Shown in pieces: positions 30,620-41,402 of a stretch of 41,680 bases of DNA; position 1 is the first letter of the stretch; every line of letters starts with the position of its first letter. The DNA is taken from NCBI GenBank assembly GCA_049999765.1, contig JBNGIQ010008674.1, forward strand, positions 42,505 to 84,184, read 5' to 3'. The notes under the pieces are model-generated. The model was not told the origin of the DNA. It did not search any database and saw nothing but the letters and a program-made list of their open reading frames with translations. The stretch is from Phaeoceros laevis (taxonomy: Eukaryota; Anthocerotophyta; Anthocerotopsida; Notothyladales). A program made the position numbers and the translations under genes.

Positions 30620-30965
30620 TAGTTGGGATTGGCTTGTTGGAAGTGGAATGCTGTCGATGTTGGACGCCAGGCTTTCGAGGTTGCAGCTGTGTTTACGTGC
30701 AACATTTGTGCTGGCTGTGGGAATAGGAACGGGAAAGAAGGTATAGTGAGGAGGCTCGCCAGAGCTGGTGAAGTCACATGGGCGGATTGCGTGCACCTTC
30801 GGGGTCGGTAATAGGAAGTATATTCCAAAGAATATATACACATAGTGTATGAAGGTTGGACCAGCTGGTTCCCAACCTGGAGAGGGATATCCATGGTGCC
30901 GCATCTTGACTCATCCACGCGGGACATACCTGCCTGATGAAGAGACAAGGGGAGTTGTGAGCTTA
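30620..30965 (+). pseudogene. Decayed 3' part of another PPR-DYW gene
   Basis: A frame at 30623-30811 reads ACWKWNAVDVGRQAFEVA, matching ACRKWSNVEVGRQAFELA in the gene at 28375. Next comes NICAG (intact: SNIYAG), then a frameshifted trace of the PG box end (GVGNRK for AVGDRK), then RLDQLVPN and VPHLDSSTRDIP...DEE, matching RLDQLIPK and VPHLDSSLRDLPDDE of the gene at 10888. Several stops and frameshifts intervene. Because the gene at 28375 already has its own copy of the first segment, this is the relic of a separate copy. Confidence 0.75.
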
Positions 30966-31808
30966 GGATTCGTCTCCAGGAGTTGCATGGTTTTGGACTA
31001 GTATATGATAAGAGGCATCTTGGCCTTGGCCACAAATTTCCCTTGTTAAAAAATTTTGCACGTGGTCCGAACTAGTACACACGACTAACAGTGCTGATGG
31101 TCCTAATGTTACATCATCACAGTTTGAGTGACATGAAGTTGAAGCAGGCATTCCCCTGGTCTGGTAGCCTTGGCAAGTCAGCCAGGACTTGCTTGCAAAA
31201 CAGTCACGCATTCAATCAATCTGGTAGTCTAAGTACTAGGTAGCTGTGCGTTCTGTACACTAGTGCTACACATGTACTTAAAATATCCCCAGCACCTGGC
31301 CAGCCCTAAGTAGTGGATGGGCGGATGCTGGCAGATCATCTGAAGAAGGCAGGCAAACACAGGCAAACTTTTGCTTCGATTGCTGTTGTTGCTGCTGCCT
31401 GCTTCAGATTTGTGCCACAGCTGCACTTGAAAGTAACGCACGCACACACCACTTCCTTTTCCTCTTGGAATCCTTCTTGCTTCCAAGGACGCTTCGCTTG
31501 CAGATGCCACAGACAAAATTGTTGCATGTGGCCATTACTCTAAATGGAACTTGAGGAGCAATTATAATACCTTGCTTGAGCAGCTAGCTAGGAGGAGCAC
31601 GGTACTGAAATCGCGCCTTGAGAGATGCCCAAGGTTTCCATCCGGATCCGTTCCCTGCCCTGCCCTGGATCGAATTGCTGCTGCCGCTGTGAACCGCCTG
31701 CATTTGCGTTTGTGCAAATTGCAAGCCACCATGCCCCAGGTTTGATGAGCAAGGCAAGCAGCACAGAGCTGTCTTGGATCCAATCGCCGAGGCCCTTCCT
31801 TCCCTCCT
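30966..31808. other. Spacer; 3' flank of the VQ gene
   Basis: No gene seen. The right part is presumably the 3' UTR of the minus-strand gene ending at 31809. Confidence 0.4.
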
Positions 31809-33194
31809 TCAAAGCTGCTCGGTGGGCAGGTTGAAGGCTGCTGTTCTTCTGCACAGCTGCTGAGAGGCGGTGGGAGGAGGCGGCATGGCGAAGTCGGGGC
31901 CCAGGGATCCCCACAGCTCCGCCAGAATGTCGGTGTCGCCGAGGTCACCGGGGAAGGGCGGCAGCGCACCCACCAGGCCGCTGCTCCTTATCTGCACGGC
32001 CTCGGCGATCATGTTGATGGCCGCTTCTTGCACCCAATTCAGGCCCAGGCCAAGGCTGGCAGCAGCGTCCGCGGTGGTGCTGCTCATGAGCAGCCCCTGC
32101 AGGCTGTTGGCAGCCGGGTGGAATCCCCCGAAGTCCAAGCTGCTGTTGCTGTTGCTGCTCATGCACTCCAACAGGCTGCTGCTGCCGCTCCCGCTCCCGC
32201 TGCCGCCGCTGCTGTTGTAGCTGAACAGCGGCTGCTGCTGCTGCTGCTCTGCGAGGTGGTGGTAGCCGTGTTGGGACGCGACTGCGCAGGAGGCGAAGAG
32301 GTTGCTAGGCAGGAGCGGCGCCACCCGGGGACACATGTCATAGAAGAAGCCCCCCGAGTTGGCGGAAGAAGCCAAGGAATCCTGGTGCTGCAGCACCTGC
32401 TGCTGCTGCTGCGGGTAGCAGAAGACGTTGGCAGCAGCTCCCAGCCGGTCCCGGCAGTGCGCAATTGGTGCGTCCATGTCCAGGATGTCCTCCGTGCCCA
32501 GGGGCGCTGCCTGGCCATAGCCGGATCGGCGAGCAATGTGGTTGCCCTGGAAGGCCGGGAACCGGTACTCCGGGCAGCAGGAGGAGTCGCTGGCGATGGT
32601 CACTCCCGCTGTTGCCAACTGCGGCTGCGAAAGAAGGGAGTGGGAGTGGGAGGGGCTGCTGCCGCTGCTGCTGCGGAAACTGGCGCTGCTGCTGCCGTAG
32701 CAGCTGTCGTCGTCCGTCACCATCTCCAGCTTGGCCTTCTTGGCCGCAGGCGCGTCCACTGGCAGGGCAGCAGCAGCAGCATCCGGCTGAGGAGGAAGAT
32801 CCCTTGCCCCGCTGCCGCTGCTGCTGCAGGGCTTCTTGAAGGAATGATGCTGCCGAACAGACCCCCCCTTGGAGGCCTTGAGCCCCGTGAGCTTCTGCAC
32901 CAGCGCTCGGAAGTCCTCCACGTTCGTCTGGATCACCCTGGGTGCGAAAATGTGCACCACGCGGATGGCACACTGCTGCTGCGGCGTCGGCGTGTGCGGT
33001 GCACCGCGGGGAGACGGAGGAGGGGGAGGCAGCTCCTCCGTCCACTCCTGCTTGCAATTCACAGCTTTGGCTATGGCAGCCGTGAATTTGGCAGCTGCAG
33101 GCCGACTGCCACCGCTGCCACACGCCGCTCGCGACCGCTTCCTCCCCAGCAGGGAGAAGCGGTCCGCTTCCACGGGCTGCGCTGTCGTAGCCAT
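31809..33194 (-). CDS. VQ-motif transcriptional cofactor
   Basis: Intronless, 461 aa. VQ proteins are plant-specific nuclear cofactors that bind WRKY transcription factors through a short core. The core FRALVQKLTG is at residues 95-104, an exact FxxxVQxLTG, preceded by IFAPRVIQTNVED as in the family. A basic patch near the N-terminus (GRKRSR, 17-22) could help nuclear entry. The rest is low complexity: proline run at 56-61, serine runs, several glutamine runs (encoded by CAG, read as GCTGCTG on the plus strand) and an acidic-hydrophobic C-terminal segment (DILAELWGSLGPDF) that may be an activation or interaction segment. The start at 33194 opens the frame with MATTAQPVEADRFSLLGRKR. At 461 aa it is long for a family often of 100-300 aa. 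GC content is high, unlike the AT-rich DNA to its right. Confidence 0.85.
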   Translation of the reverse strand: MATTAQPVEADRFSLLGRKRSRAACGSGGSRPAAAKFTAAIAKAVNCKQEWTEELPPPPPSPRGAPHTPTPQQQCAIRVVHIFAPRVIQTNVEDFRALVQKLTGLKASKGGSVRQHHSFKKPCSSSGSGARDLPPQPDAAAAALPVDAPAAKKAKLEMVTDDDSCYGSSSASFRSSSGSSPSHSHSLLSQPQLATAGVTIASDSSCCPEYRFPAFQGNHIARRSGYGQAAPLGTEDILDMDAPIAHCRDRLGAAANVFCYPQQQQQVLQHQDSLASSANSGGFFYDMCPRVAPLLPSNLFASCAVASQHGYHHLAEQQQQQPLFSYNSSGGSGSGSGSSSLLECMSSNSNSSLDFGGFHPAANSLQGLLMSSTTADAAASLGLGLNWVQEAAINMIAEAVQIRSSGLVGALPPFPGDLGDTDILAELWGSLGPDFAMPPPPTASQQLCRRTAAFNLPTEQL

Positions 33195-33290
33195 CTAGCC
33201 GATCGATGGGGCAAGCAGGCAGGGAAGGCCCAGGAGGAAGAAGAAGAGCAAGAGGAGGAATAAGAAGCAGCTAAGCCGGAGTGATGAGGA
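33195..33290 (-). promoter_or_regulatory. Pyrimidine-rich 5' leader of the VQ gene
   Basis: On the minus strand this stretch is CT-rich (runs of CTTCTTCTTCCTCCT just before the start codon). Such CT-rich leaders and Y-patches are common next to plant transcription starts. Confidence 0.4.
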
Positions 33291-34030
33291 GGAGAGGGCT
33301 CCCGAGGATGCTACAGCAGAGGGGAACCAGGGAGGGACGACTTCAGGGGGAGGTGTTATCGGGTAGCGAACTGCTGAGCCCCTACCTTGAAGAAGAAGGG
33401 AGGGCGACAGCTCAAGCGCTGCTTGTGGGAGACTAAAGAAACGTGCGTACGAGGACTAGTCCAGGACAGGGCCCCCGGGGTACGCCGGCAAACAGCACCC
33501 TCACCCCTTGCGCCGGTTGTGGCAAAAACCTTTCGCCTGGGAAAACGGCTTAACATAGATACCACACTAGGGAATCCATCCCCATCATTCCCATGTATGA
33601 AAGCAGACTCCATCTGTGCTTACCCCATGCATGAGCAAGCAAGGCCATAGGCTGACCAGGGTTATGGCATGTGCATGTGGTGTGGAGCATCATGCTGCAT
33701 GTCACATAGTATATATCGGGTGGTTTGTAGTGATTATTTGGTTGTCCAAAGTTTTTTGCCAGCTTTGCGCCGGTCGAGTTCACGAAATGCCAGCTTTTCG
33801 CCGGTACACGTAAAACACTATCCCGAGCCCTTGGTCCAGGACTTGGCTTCTCCAAACACGGAGGGCAGGGCAGGTAAAGGAATGTCAACGGAGGCGAGCG
33901 GGCAGGGCAGGGCAGGCCAATTTTGGGCCTCTCACTCTCACCGGAGACTGGCTACCCTATCCCGCTTCTCCTCGCGTCTTGGCTGCGTTGACGAGAGATG
34001 GGAGGAGAAGCGAAACAAACTGGCTACAAG

Positions 34031-34167
34031 TGGTCGTACAATTCCACTCACGCTGCCAAGCAAAGCAAGACAAGTAATAGTAGAAGGGGGGGCGTGTGTA
34101 CAAATGGTCGTACAATTCCACCCACTCACGCTGCCAAGCAAGACAAGTAGTAGTAGTAGGGGGGCGC
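34031..34167. repeat. Imperfect 74-bp tandem duplication
   Basis: A unit beginning TGGTCGTACAATTCCAC at 34031 returns at 34105 with small indels; both copies include ACTCACGCTGCCAAGCAA and end in a TAG-rich, G-rich stretch. Confidence 0.8.
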
Positions 34168-34269
34168 ACACGCCGTGACGACCATGAGGAGTAGGGGGCG
34201 CTGCCACTTGATGTGCACTAACGAGGGATATAGTCCGTGTACTTCAACCCTCATTAGCTGGTAGCAGCA

Positions 34270-34395
34270 TGTGCGAACCAGTCATGAGACACATTTGTGA
34301 GGCAGGCATATGCATCAGGCAACGATCACTCCTGTGCGAACCAGTCGTGAGACACATTTGTGAGGCAGGCATATGCATCAGGCAACGATCACTCC
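34270..34395. repeat. 63-bp tandem duplication
   Basis: Units at 34270-34332 and 34333-34395 (starting TGTGCGAACCAGTC) differ at a single position that I can see (ATGAGA versus GTGAGA). Confidence 0.9.
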
Positions 34396-36056
34396 TCAAA
34401 AACAATGGCAATAATATATGAGAGGCAGTGTCTTGTACAGCAGAACAGCAAGCAGGGGAGGCACCGGTGAAATGGCCCGCCTTCCTTTCGCAGGTCAACT
34501 CGAGGAACTAACGTAGATACCAGGCAAGGCAAGCCAGGGCGATGCTCGCGAGGTATGGTTAATCGGGAGGGATGACGTTTTGCTTGCATTTATCAGGGTT
34601 AAGAATAAAGTGCGCTCCGCACCGGCGGACCGGCGGACGAAACGGGCAGCGTTGTGCGCGTGCGTGGGCTCCTATTTGGCGGCCTCCGGCGCGCCAGACG
34701 GCTGCACTTCGGACATGGATAGTCTACACTATTTGCTCCCACAAAAGAAATCACCTCAAGATCTACCCGGCCACCCCCCGGTCCGGCCCCGAGATAGATC
34801 TAATATATACTTCTTTCACTACAGTATGCAATGCATGGCATACACCAACTTACATGAGTGGGGAGGGAGGCAATTGCTGAGCAGGTGGCCCCCCCAAGTC
34901 TCGTGCTTCTTGGGACAAATCTTGGGGGCCCAGCCCCCTCCCACTCTCCCCCACTCTCTCACTCTCCACTTCCCTGGTAGTGTTCATCATGACTGCCTCC
35001 GCCTGCGTCACTGCCATCGCGTTTCTGTCCAGCTCGTAATTACCAAGTATGCCACTTATGATACCCGGCATCCCTCCATGAGTCCATGCCATACAAGCAA
35101 TTTAATTATTACCATCTTTTCTGAGTGCTCTGCCGCTCAGTTCTCCACTGCTCCTGCTGCTGCGCTCGAAGAGAGTTGTGCCACTTTATTGTCGGCGGGA
35201 AAATCTCTAACTCGCAACCTGCCTGGCTGGTGCATCCACATATGCAGAATAAACTAGGCTAGTACAGTGCTAGTACACTGGCACATCTTCTGCCCTTCAT
35301 GTTGGATCGAATGAGTCCATTCAAAATTGAAAATCTAGGAGTATCAGATATCTCCCCGGCATTAATAAAATTAATTAAAGCGCCAAGTGACAAATAAACA
35401 AAGATAGGCGATTTCCGATGGGATGGGATAGGATGCTTGTTGTCGTTGATGAATGATGATTCACATTCCCATCTTCTCCTGCGAGGAGCCGGCCCCGCCA
35501 TCCATCCATGCCCACCGCCTGCCACATGACATGCCTTGTTGGCGCTTGGTTTTGGGACGTTTCGTGCTGCCCCACCCACGTGAGGAACTCCTGGACATCG
35601 CTCGCATGCCACGATCCCTTTTCCCGCTCGCTTTGCCACGACTCCACGCCCTCACTTTTAGGTTTTCTTACCCTGAGTTGTCACTCCCCTAGCCCGTAGA
35701 ACACATGGTGGTATTCTCTAACCTTTTTAGGGCTTAATCACCTACAATACTGGCAGCAAATACTAAAAATTCAAACACTTTGAGTTGCACGAAGCCACAT
35801 AAGAGTTGCTTAATCCATTTCTCCACTTGTTTCTTGATGTTGTTCTTTGCTATGCTAAAGCCTCCACACAATGTTATCTTAAACATTCACACCATTCGAA
35901 TATTTGAATTAAGTTTGGTGAAAACAACCCACAATAGACAAATAAATCTTTCGCCACAAAGAAAAACAATCTACAAGAGCTAACTACCACACTCACTTGG
36001 TTGCTCACATGGTATTAGTTGCTTGTAACATCAACTATCATATAAGGTTCCTACTC

Positions 36057-36099
36057 CACCATAAAGTACTTGTTTATATATCAAATGCAATAAACTCAA
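36057..36099. repeat. 43-bp direct repeat, copy A
   Basis: Identical to 37104-37146, 1047 bp away. Includes ATAAAGTACTTGTTTATATA. The flanks of the two copies do not match beyond these 43 bases. Confidence 0.85.
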
Positions 36100-36202
36100 T
36101 TTTAAACACACTCGCATCCAAGAACTATGAAAGATAGTGCATCCAACCAATCGTATGGGCAAGGTCGTCGTTCTTCTTAACGCCTGATTGCGTATCACAC
36201 TC

Positions 36203-36214
36203 GCTCCGATACCA
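36203..36214 (-). other. Primer-binding-site-like sequence of an LTR retrotransposon
   Basis: The minus strand reads TGGTATCGGAGC, one base from TGGTATCAGAGC, the initiator-tRNA primer site next to the 5' LTR of many plant retrotransposons. No LTR pair or coding remnant confirms an element here. Confidence 0.25.
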
Positions 36215-36960
36215 TATTGCAATCGACAGATCATATAGATGATTGACAAAACAAGCGTGAAACTTATTGCAAGGAAATACAAGAGTGTGTCACGTCCAAG
36301 TACTTGTCGTGTGACGCGTAACTGAATATAATAGTCACATATGCCCTAATCCTAACTGGATGCGAGTTAAATTTAAACTACGTTTCCCAAGAGAGCTTCA
36401 GCGATGTTCAAGTGCAATCAGAACAAGGTCGTATGCACAAACCTCTTAGCCAAACTTCCTGAATGGGGATAATTGGTTCACTAGACAGAAGGGCCCACTC
36501 CCTGGAGAAGGGGGATTTGGAAAGGGGTTCAAGGGCCATTGTTGGGGAATTTGGAAGCAATTCGCATGACAATATCAAAATAGAATAGGGAAGCACTCGT
36601 TCGAGATGGGTTCCTACATGATTATAAGCATTTATGGAGATGGTCTGTGCATGCACCGGTCCGTCGTGCATCAAAGGAGACGGTTTGGATTGGACAACAA
36701 AAAAGAGAATGAATTGTCCGCAGCTATGCGCTTAAAAGAAATTACGTACAAGCCCTCGTGGTAAGCTATGAGCGCAGTGATTATTGGGATATTGCAGAAC
36801 AATATTATTAATAAGATGGTATAGGTTTCAAGAAGTACATAGCAGAAAGTAAATCAGGGAAACGATATGGTGGTAAAATAGGAATGACCGCCATCTCAAA
36901 ACTTCTTGAGCAGAACATAAATCTACCTGGTGATCTGATAATACCAGGAGACCTTGGTTT

Positions 36961-37125
36961 TTATAAAAGTACTTGTTCTGAATCATCATTTCTATTGAGT
37001 TGCATCCTTGCTTTCATAATGTACTTGTTCATCATAAAGTACTTGTTCTTCATAAAGTACTTGTTCTGAATCATCATAAAATATTTGTTCATATACTTGT
37101 CTTCACCATAAAGTACTTGTTTATA
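36961..37125. repeat. Degenerate tandem repeats of CATAAAGTACTTGTTC
   Basis: AAGTACTTGTT or a near variant occurs about six times, closely spaced from 37010 on, with a first copy near 36967. The core AAGTACTT is its own reverse complement. Confidence 0.75.
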
Positions 37126-37146
37126 TATCAAATGCAATAAACTCAA
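37104..37146. repeat. 43-bp direct repeat, copy B
   Basis: Identical to 36057-36099; overlaps the last unit of the AAGTACTTGTT repeat array. Confidence 0.85.
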
Positions 37147-37543
37147 ATTTATACAGACTTAGGTGAAGTATCAATGCATACTCACTTGTATTTCATCATT
37201 TTCCGTATTTGCGCATTCATAGATTGACGCTACGGTACTATTATTTCATCTCTAAATTTTTTAGACAAAATCTTGAAACACCTCAAAATAGAAGATTTGC
37301 AAACCATCTCTTCATGTTTTTGTATGCCTTGCTTGCAAAATGTTTCACAAAGTCAACCGCTTCTATCAGATCAGCATATAGTTTGAAAGCACTCTACGGA
37401 TATATGTTATTTGAACATTAATCTGCACTGCCACTACAAATGCCTCTCCTGCACTCTAGGCACGGGAGCAACACTCAATTCACACAACTCTCACAATTCT
37501 CACAGCTCATATAGCTCACATCTACACAAATAGCTTTGCTCTA

Positions 37544-38091
37544 ATGCGCTGCCGCAAGGTGAGTTCTGCCTCATCAACTCCATCTCGGTCCAGACCTCCT
37601 CCATTGCTAGATGCAATACAAGCTGAGAAGTCCCTCCGATCTGGTAGGGAGTCCTCCTTGAGGATGCTCGCACGAGATTCTTAGCCAATGCCAGCTCCAG
37701 GCATTTCCTTGATTCTTTCTTTGTAGTCCGCCGGCCTGAAACGTACACAAAATCTCTTCACAAAAAAAGTCTCGAAAACCTCAAGGCTTCGCTCATAACT
37801 AAATTAAAAGCAGAGGTTAAAAAGACGTTAGACCCTAAACCCCAGCAGAAAAAGACGGACCCGGCCCAGAAGGGGAAGCAGAAACCAAACGCACCGTGGC
37901 AACAGGTACAACGAAAAAATCCCCCGCCGAACAAGAAACGGAGGCCCGCTGCCGAGGAGGAAATTCCAGAGGAGCCGCAACGCAAACGGAACAGCTTCAA
38001 TCGCGAAAAGAAGGATGACGGTAGCAGGAACAAGGACATGGGACCCAAGCCAAAAAACGGCAAACAGCAGATGGTGGCATTCACATTTTGA
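37544..38091 (+). CDS. Small Lys/Pro/Gln-rich protein, tentative two-exon gene
   Basis: Exon 1 37544-37558 (MRCRK, then the strong donor AAG|GTGAGT); exon 2 37648-38091 after the acceptor GGTAG, open for 147 codons; the phase fits, giving 152 aa. Exon 2 has no ATG near its start, so without splicing it would lack a start. The N-terminal third looks globular (LLEDARTRFLANASSRHFLD, FFVVRRPETYTK). The rest is strongly basic and disordered (DPKPQQKKTDPAQKGKQK, NPPPNKKRRPA, EEPQRKRN). It is more GC-rich than the surrounding AT-rich DNA, suggesting selection or recent insertion. It could be a nucleic-acid-binding protein or the gag-like end of a retroelement; I do not recognise the family. Confidence 0.35.
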
Positions 38092-40341
38092 GTTTTATGA
38101 TATATGCCATTGTCATATGGAACATTCTTGGTTTTTTGTGTGTTTAAAGCGTTTTTCTTTATGATCGCCAATTTTTTATTTTCCATTTATGTTTAAGCCA
38201 TAGATCTTCCAATATTTTATCTGATTCTAATTCAATTAAAATCGATGGCTTTATTATATTCAATGATACATCCGTTATGGATGGATGTAGATTTTGCCTT
38301 ATTCATTTTTCCATTGTGATCTTCTGTAACGCTTCGTCCACAAAGTCCAAAGCCTTGAAAGTTCACCTCACCTCACATGTGGCGGTGGATCGTTAATTTA
38401 GTTAACGTAGTGATGTAGGACGCGGTTTTGGGGGAGAGGGAAGCCCATGCACATTGCACATCCATCCGTTGGTATCCGGATGGGGTGGGTTTCGCCAACT
38501 CGGTATTATTGATGGCTTGGCGATGGCTTGGCTACCAAGCAGCTTCCACAGGAGACCGGCGTCAACATGGGTCAATGAGGAGCGCTGGATGCTGCAATCC
38601 GGCAGTCTATTGTCTGGTCCAGTAGAGGCAACCCCCGGCCCCCTCCATTTGTCAACTTGCTCATTTTGTAATGGGGACAAAGCAAGCACCGGAGTTTGCC
38701 CAAACGAACAAACCACAAACGAACAGCGCTCTTGAGTCTGAACGTGTTCCGTTGACATCGCCGCAACTCGTACCCACTAAGTGACGTGTGGTCTTAGTCG
38801 TGACTCGTGCCTCGTGGGGGAGCGTCGTCTAATAAGGAGAAGCCGCAAGAGTGAGTCTACAGGACAAGGACACAATGACGTTGACGAGATAAGGGACATG
38901 TGCGTTAATGAGCAGTCCGGGGAAGCGGTGGTGCGATGCGAGACTCAGATACGGGAAGGATGGTCATGTCCCCTCTCGGTACTACCATCATCTTGTAGGA
39001 TCATCCGAGGGCGGTGCATGCTGCATTCACATAGAATAGGCACAATATTGACACACGAACGACGGACGGTGCCCCAGGTTGGCACATTGATGGCAGATCT
39101 GAAATCACAATCGAAAGCTATGCCGCCCTTCTCGGGCCGCAATGGAGAAAAGAAAGTGCGCTCCCTTTTGTGCAGCCTGCAGCTGCAGCACCGATGTTAT
39201 CATGTCCGCATGCGCATGCCCGCAGCGCAAGGAGGCCATGCCGTATGCCACCTGGCCATACCTCAGTGGTCCTTTGATTACAGTTGATGTGTTGGAAGAG
39301 AAGGGGGCCCCACCGCGCCCGCCGCTTGCGGCCGAAGCGAATGGAATGCAAACTCCCGGAAACTGCATCCGTTTGGGAATGCAGGCTGTCAGACCAGACA
39401 CGAAAATACCTTGCTGCACTGAAAAGAAAGCAGACACAGAAAAGGCGAAAAGCGCGGTCGAAAACCGAGGGATAATAATCTCATAATAATAGTACAGTAC
39501 TGTACAGCCTTGGGGAGTCTGCTTCGCGGCAATGCAATGCAATGGCAGTGCAATGTAATCCTTGGGCCCAAGGGATATACAGGAAGGACATGGCGTATGG
39601 CACGCGGCTGCTTGCATGCCACCCCATCCCATATGGACATGCAAATGATTTGGCTCGCCATCCTCTCCAGATTTTTACGCTACCCTGTCTGTCCGCTTGC
39701 ACGCCAAACGCAAGCAAATGCCCTATTGCGGCGTCCCGGCGGAGCTCGGCTCGGCTCTCCTCCCATGTGCATAATGTAGCAGTAGCACTGCACAGGAGGA
39801 ATAAATGGCTCTTCCTTCACTGTCTGGAGGCTCCCGCGCGCGGCCGCGCGGCGTCGCAGATGCCTGCGGGGCCCTTTTCCGAGCACCGCTTGTCGCCTGC
39901 ACGGCCGTCCACCTCCTGCCCTTTCCGCGTGCCACCCCAGACTCAACTTACTGCCGGAATAAACCAATACAGTAGTACGATGTGGCAGGAAACGTGACGG
40001 AACGCGTTGACACCCCCCCCAATTTGCAACACATGCACATGCCAAGCAGTTTCCTTCGCTTTGCTGATGGAGTCCAGATCTAGATCTCGTTCGCTTGATT
40101 GAGGAAGGAGAGAGGGACTTTATTCTGCGCAGGGCCGCAGCGCCGCAGAACCACATATGAAAATAATGAAATAGGAGAAGCGTGAAACAAGTTACCCTTG
40201 GAAGCGATCAAGTTGCAGGCATCGGTGGGTCGCCAGATGCCGCATGCCTTGCTCTTGTCCTCATTGGTTGACCCCCCGAAGACTACTATGATTGTGGGAT
40301 GCAGACAAGAACAAACCCACCGACAACCGCGGGAGCGCTTA
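38092..40341. other. Gene-poor region, no supported gene
   Basis: Many overlapping open frames on both strands (for example 38781-39287 plus, 39105-39644 minus, 39680-40156 minus) without motifs or mutual support. Includes a 14-bp perfect palindrome GTACAGTACTGTAC at 39492-39505 and an 8-C run near 40010. Confidence 0.45.
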
Positions 40342-40549
40342 CTTAAAGGAAACCGGCTTGTTATAAAGCCCGCGCTCGCCCCGGGATTATGAGCGTAATC
40401 GCGCTCCTTTATGGAGATTAGCACCGGGTAGCACATTACTACCAACGCCGGGTAGCACATTACCAACGCCGGGTAGCACATTATGCCTGGGATTACGCTC
40501 ATAATCCCGGGGCTCGCGCGGGCTTTATAACTCGCCGCTTCCCTTCAAG
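40342..40549. mobile_element. Foldback MITE-like element with TA flanks
   Basis: Terminal arms of about 59 bp are inverted repeats of each other. The inner 40 bp (40361-40400 versus 40491-40530) match except for a short block in the middle; the outer part matches at about two thirds of positions. TA lies immediately outside both ends (40340-40341 and 40550-40551), like a Tc1/mariner-type target duplication. The 90-bp centre carries three copies of CGGGTAGCACATTA at about 21-26-bp spacing. There is no coding capacity, as expected for a non-autonomous element. Confidence 0.65.
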
Positions 40550-40551
40550 TA

Positions 40552-41402
40552 TGTTAAAAAGGAAGACGGTCGCAAGTGTACTCGTAAAAATGTGATGCAA
40601 ATGTGTGGCGTTTCGGATATGCTATGCTGTTGACTACTACATGGATCGTAGATGGATGGATGGGCGAAAGTCGGGAGTCGGGACGGACATCCCAAGTTGT
40701 GCTTTCCGTCCACGAAAGATCAGAGATGAGTCTGGCCTGGTGGCGTCAGGCCAGTAGGCACTGGTCCTGGGCAGCCTTCGACACCAAGCGAAGCGGAAGC
40801 GGCCCCGCAACTAAAGCGCGTGCGCATTAGAGAGGAGAGGGCCCCACTCCACAACCCTGGTCCTGGTTACAGTGCACAAATAGAATCCCGGAACCCGTTT
40901 CGCCCATTCGCTCATGAGGCCGGCCTTTCCAGTCAACCACGTGCCAGGCAGCCAGGCTGGAGGCCTCGTAGGGCCAGCCAGGCATGCTTCATCATCCATC
41001 ATGCCAGCCTTATCCCCATCTCACGCCACGCACGTACGTACGGCAGGGCCCTACCCTCCCTCTCGACACTCAGTCGGTTATTACCCGGCAACAGCAGCGA
41101 TGATCCTATTTTGACCCTGGGTCTCGGACAAGCGCTCATCATGCCTGTCCATTATAAACCAATCATTACGTACTGATGCTGTGGGTGTGAAGGCTGCCTA
41201 ATTTCATCAAGCTTCCTCCCTCTCTAAAACATAGCGTTGCTACATACTTTTTTACGCTACTGTAGCCATTCCATTGTTGTAGGCGAGGCAGATTGGTCAC
41301 GTGGTGCTCTTCTTTTCATATCTCCCATTGCAAACCGCGGTCCCACCTCCGTACACTGCGTGCTGTCCGCTGGATGCTTGCTTCCGTGATGAATGTAGCA
41401 GG
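40552..41402. other. Intergenic, no gene seen
   Basis: No open frame with a recognisable motif. Several GC-rich and pyrimidine-rich stretches but nothing I can assign. Confidence 0.4.

Larger units (their letters stand above)
33291..35700. other. Gene-poor region upstream of the VQ gene
   Basis: Open frames here (longest about 34580-35257, plus) show no motif, no conserved repeat and no clear splice structure. Two tandem duplications lie inside (34031-34167 and 34270-34395). Promoter elements of the VQ gene are expected in the left part, but I cannot define them. Confidence 0.5.
35701..37543. other. AT-rich region, probable transposon debris
   Basis: Markedly richer in A and T than the flanks. 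A short open frame (about 36818-37069, GFKKYIAESKSGKRYGGKIG...) looks somewhat protein-like but matches nothing I know. Holds the AAGTACTTGTT repeats and a primer-binding-site-like sequence described separately. Confidence 0.4.

Noticed and set aside
32028-33263. 411-codon plus-strand open frame opposite the VQ gene
   Set aside because: It is the antisense shadow of GC-rich, codon-biased low-complexity sequence. The minus strand carries a perfect VQ motif and a sensible start.
34580-35257. 225-codon plus-strand open frame
   Set aside because: No domain, and its translation looks like random GC-rich sequence; starts next to simple repeats.
38781-39287. 168-codon plus-strand open frame
   Set aside because: No recognisable motif, biased composition and no splice or context support.
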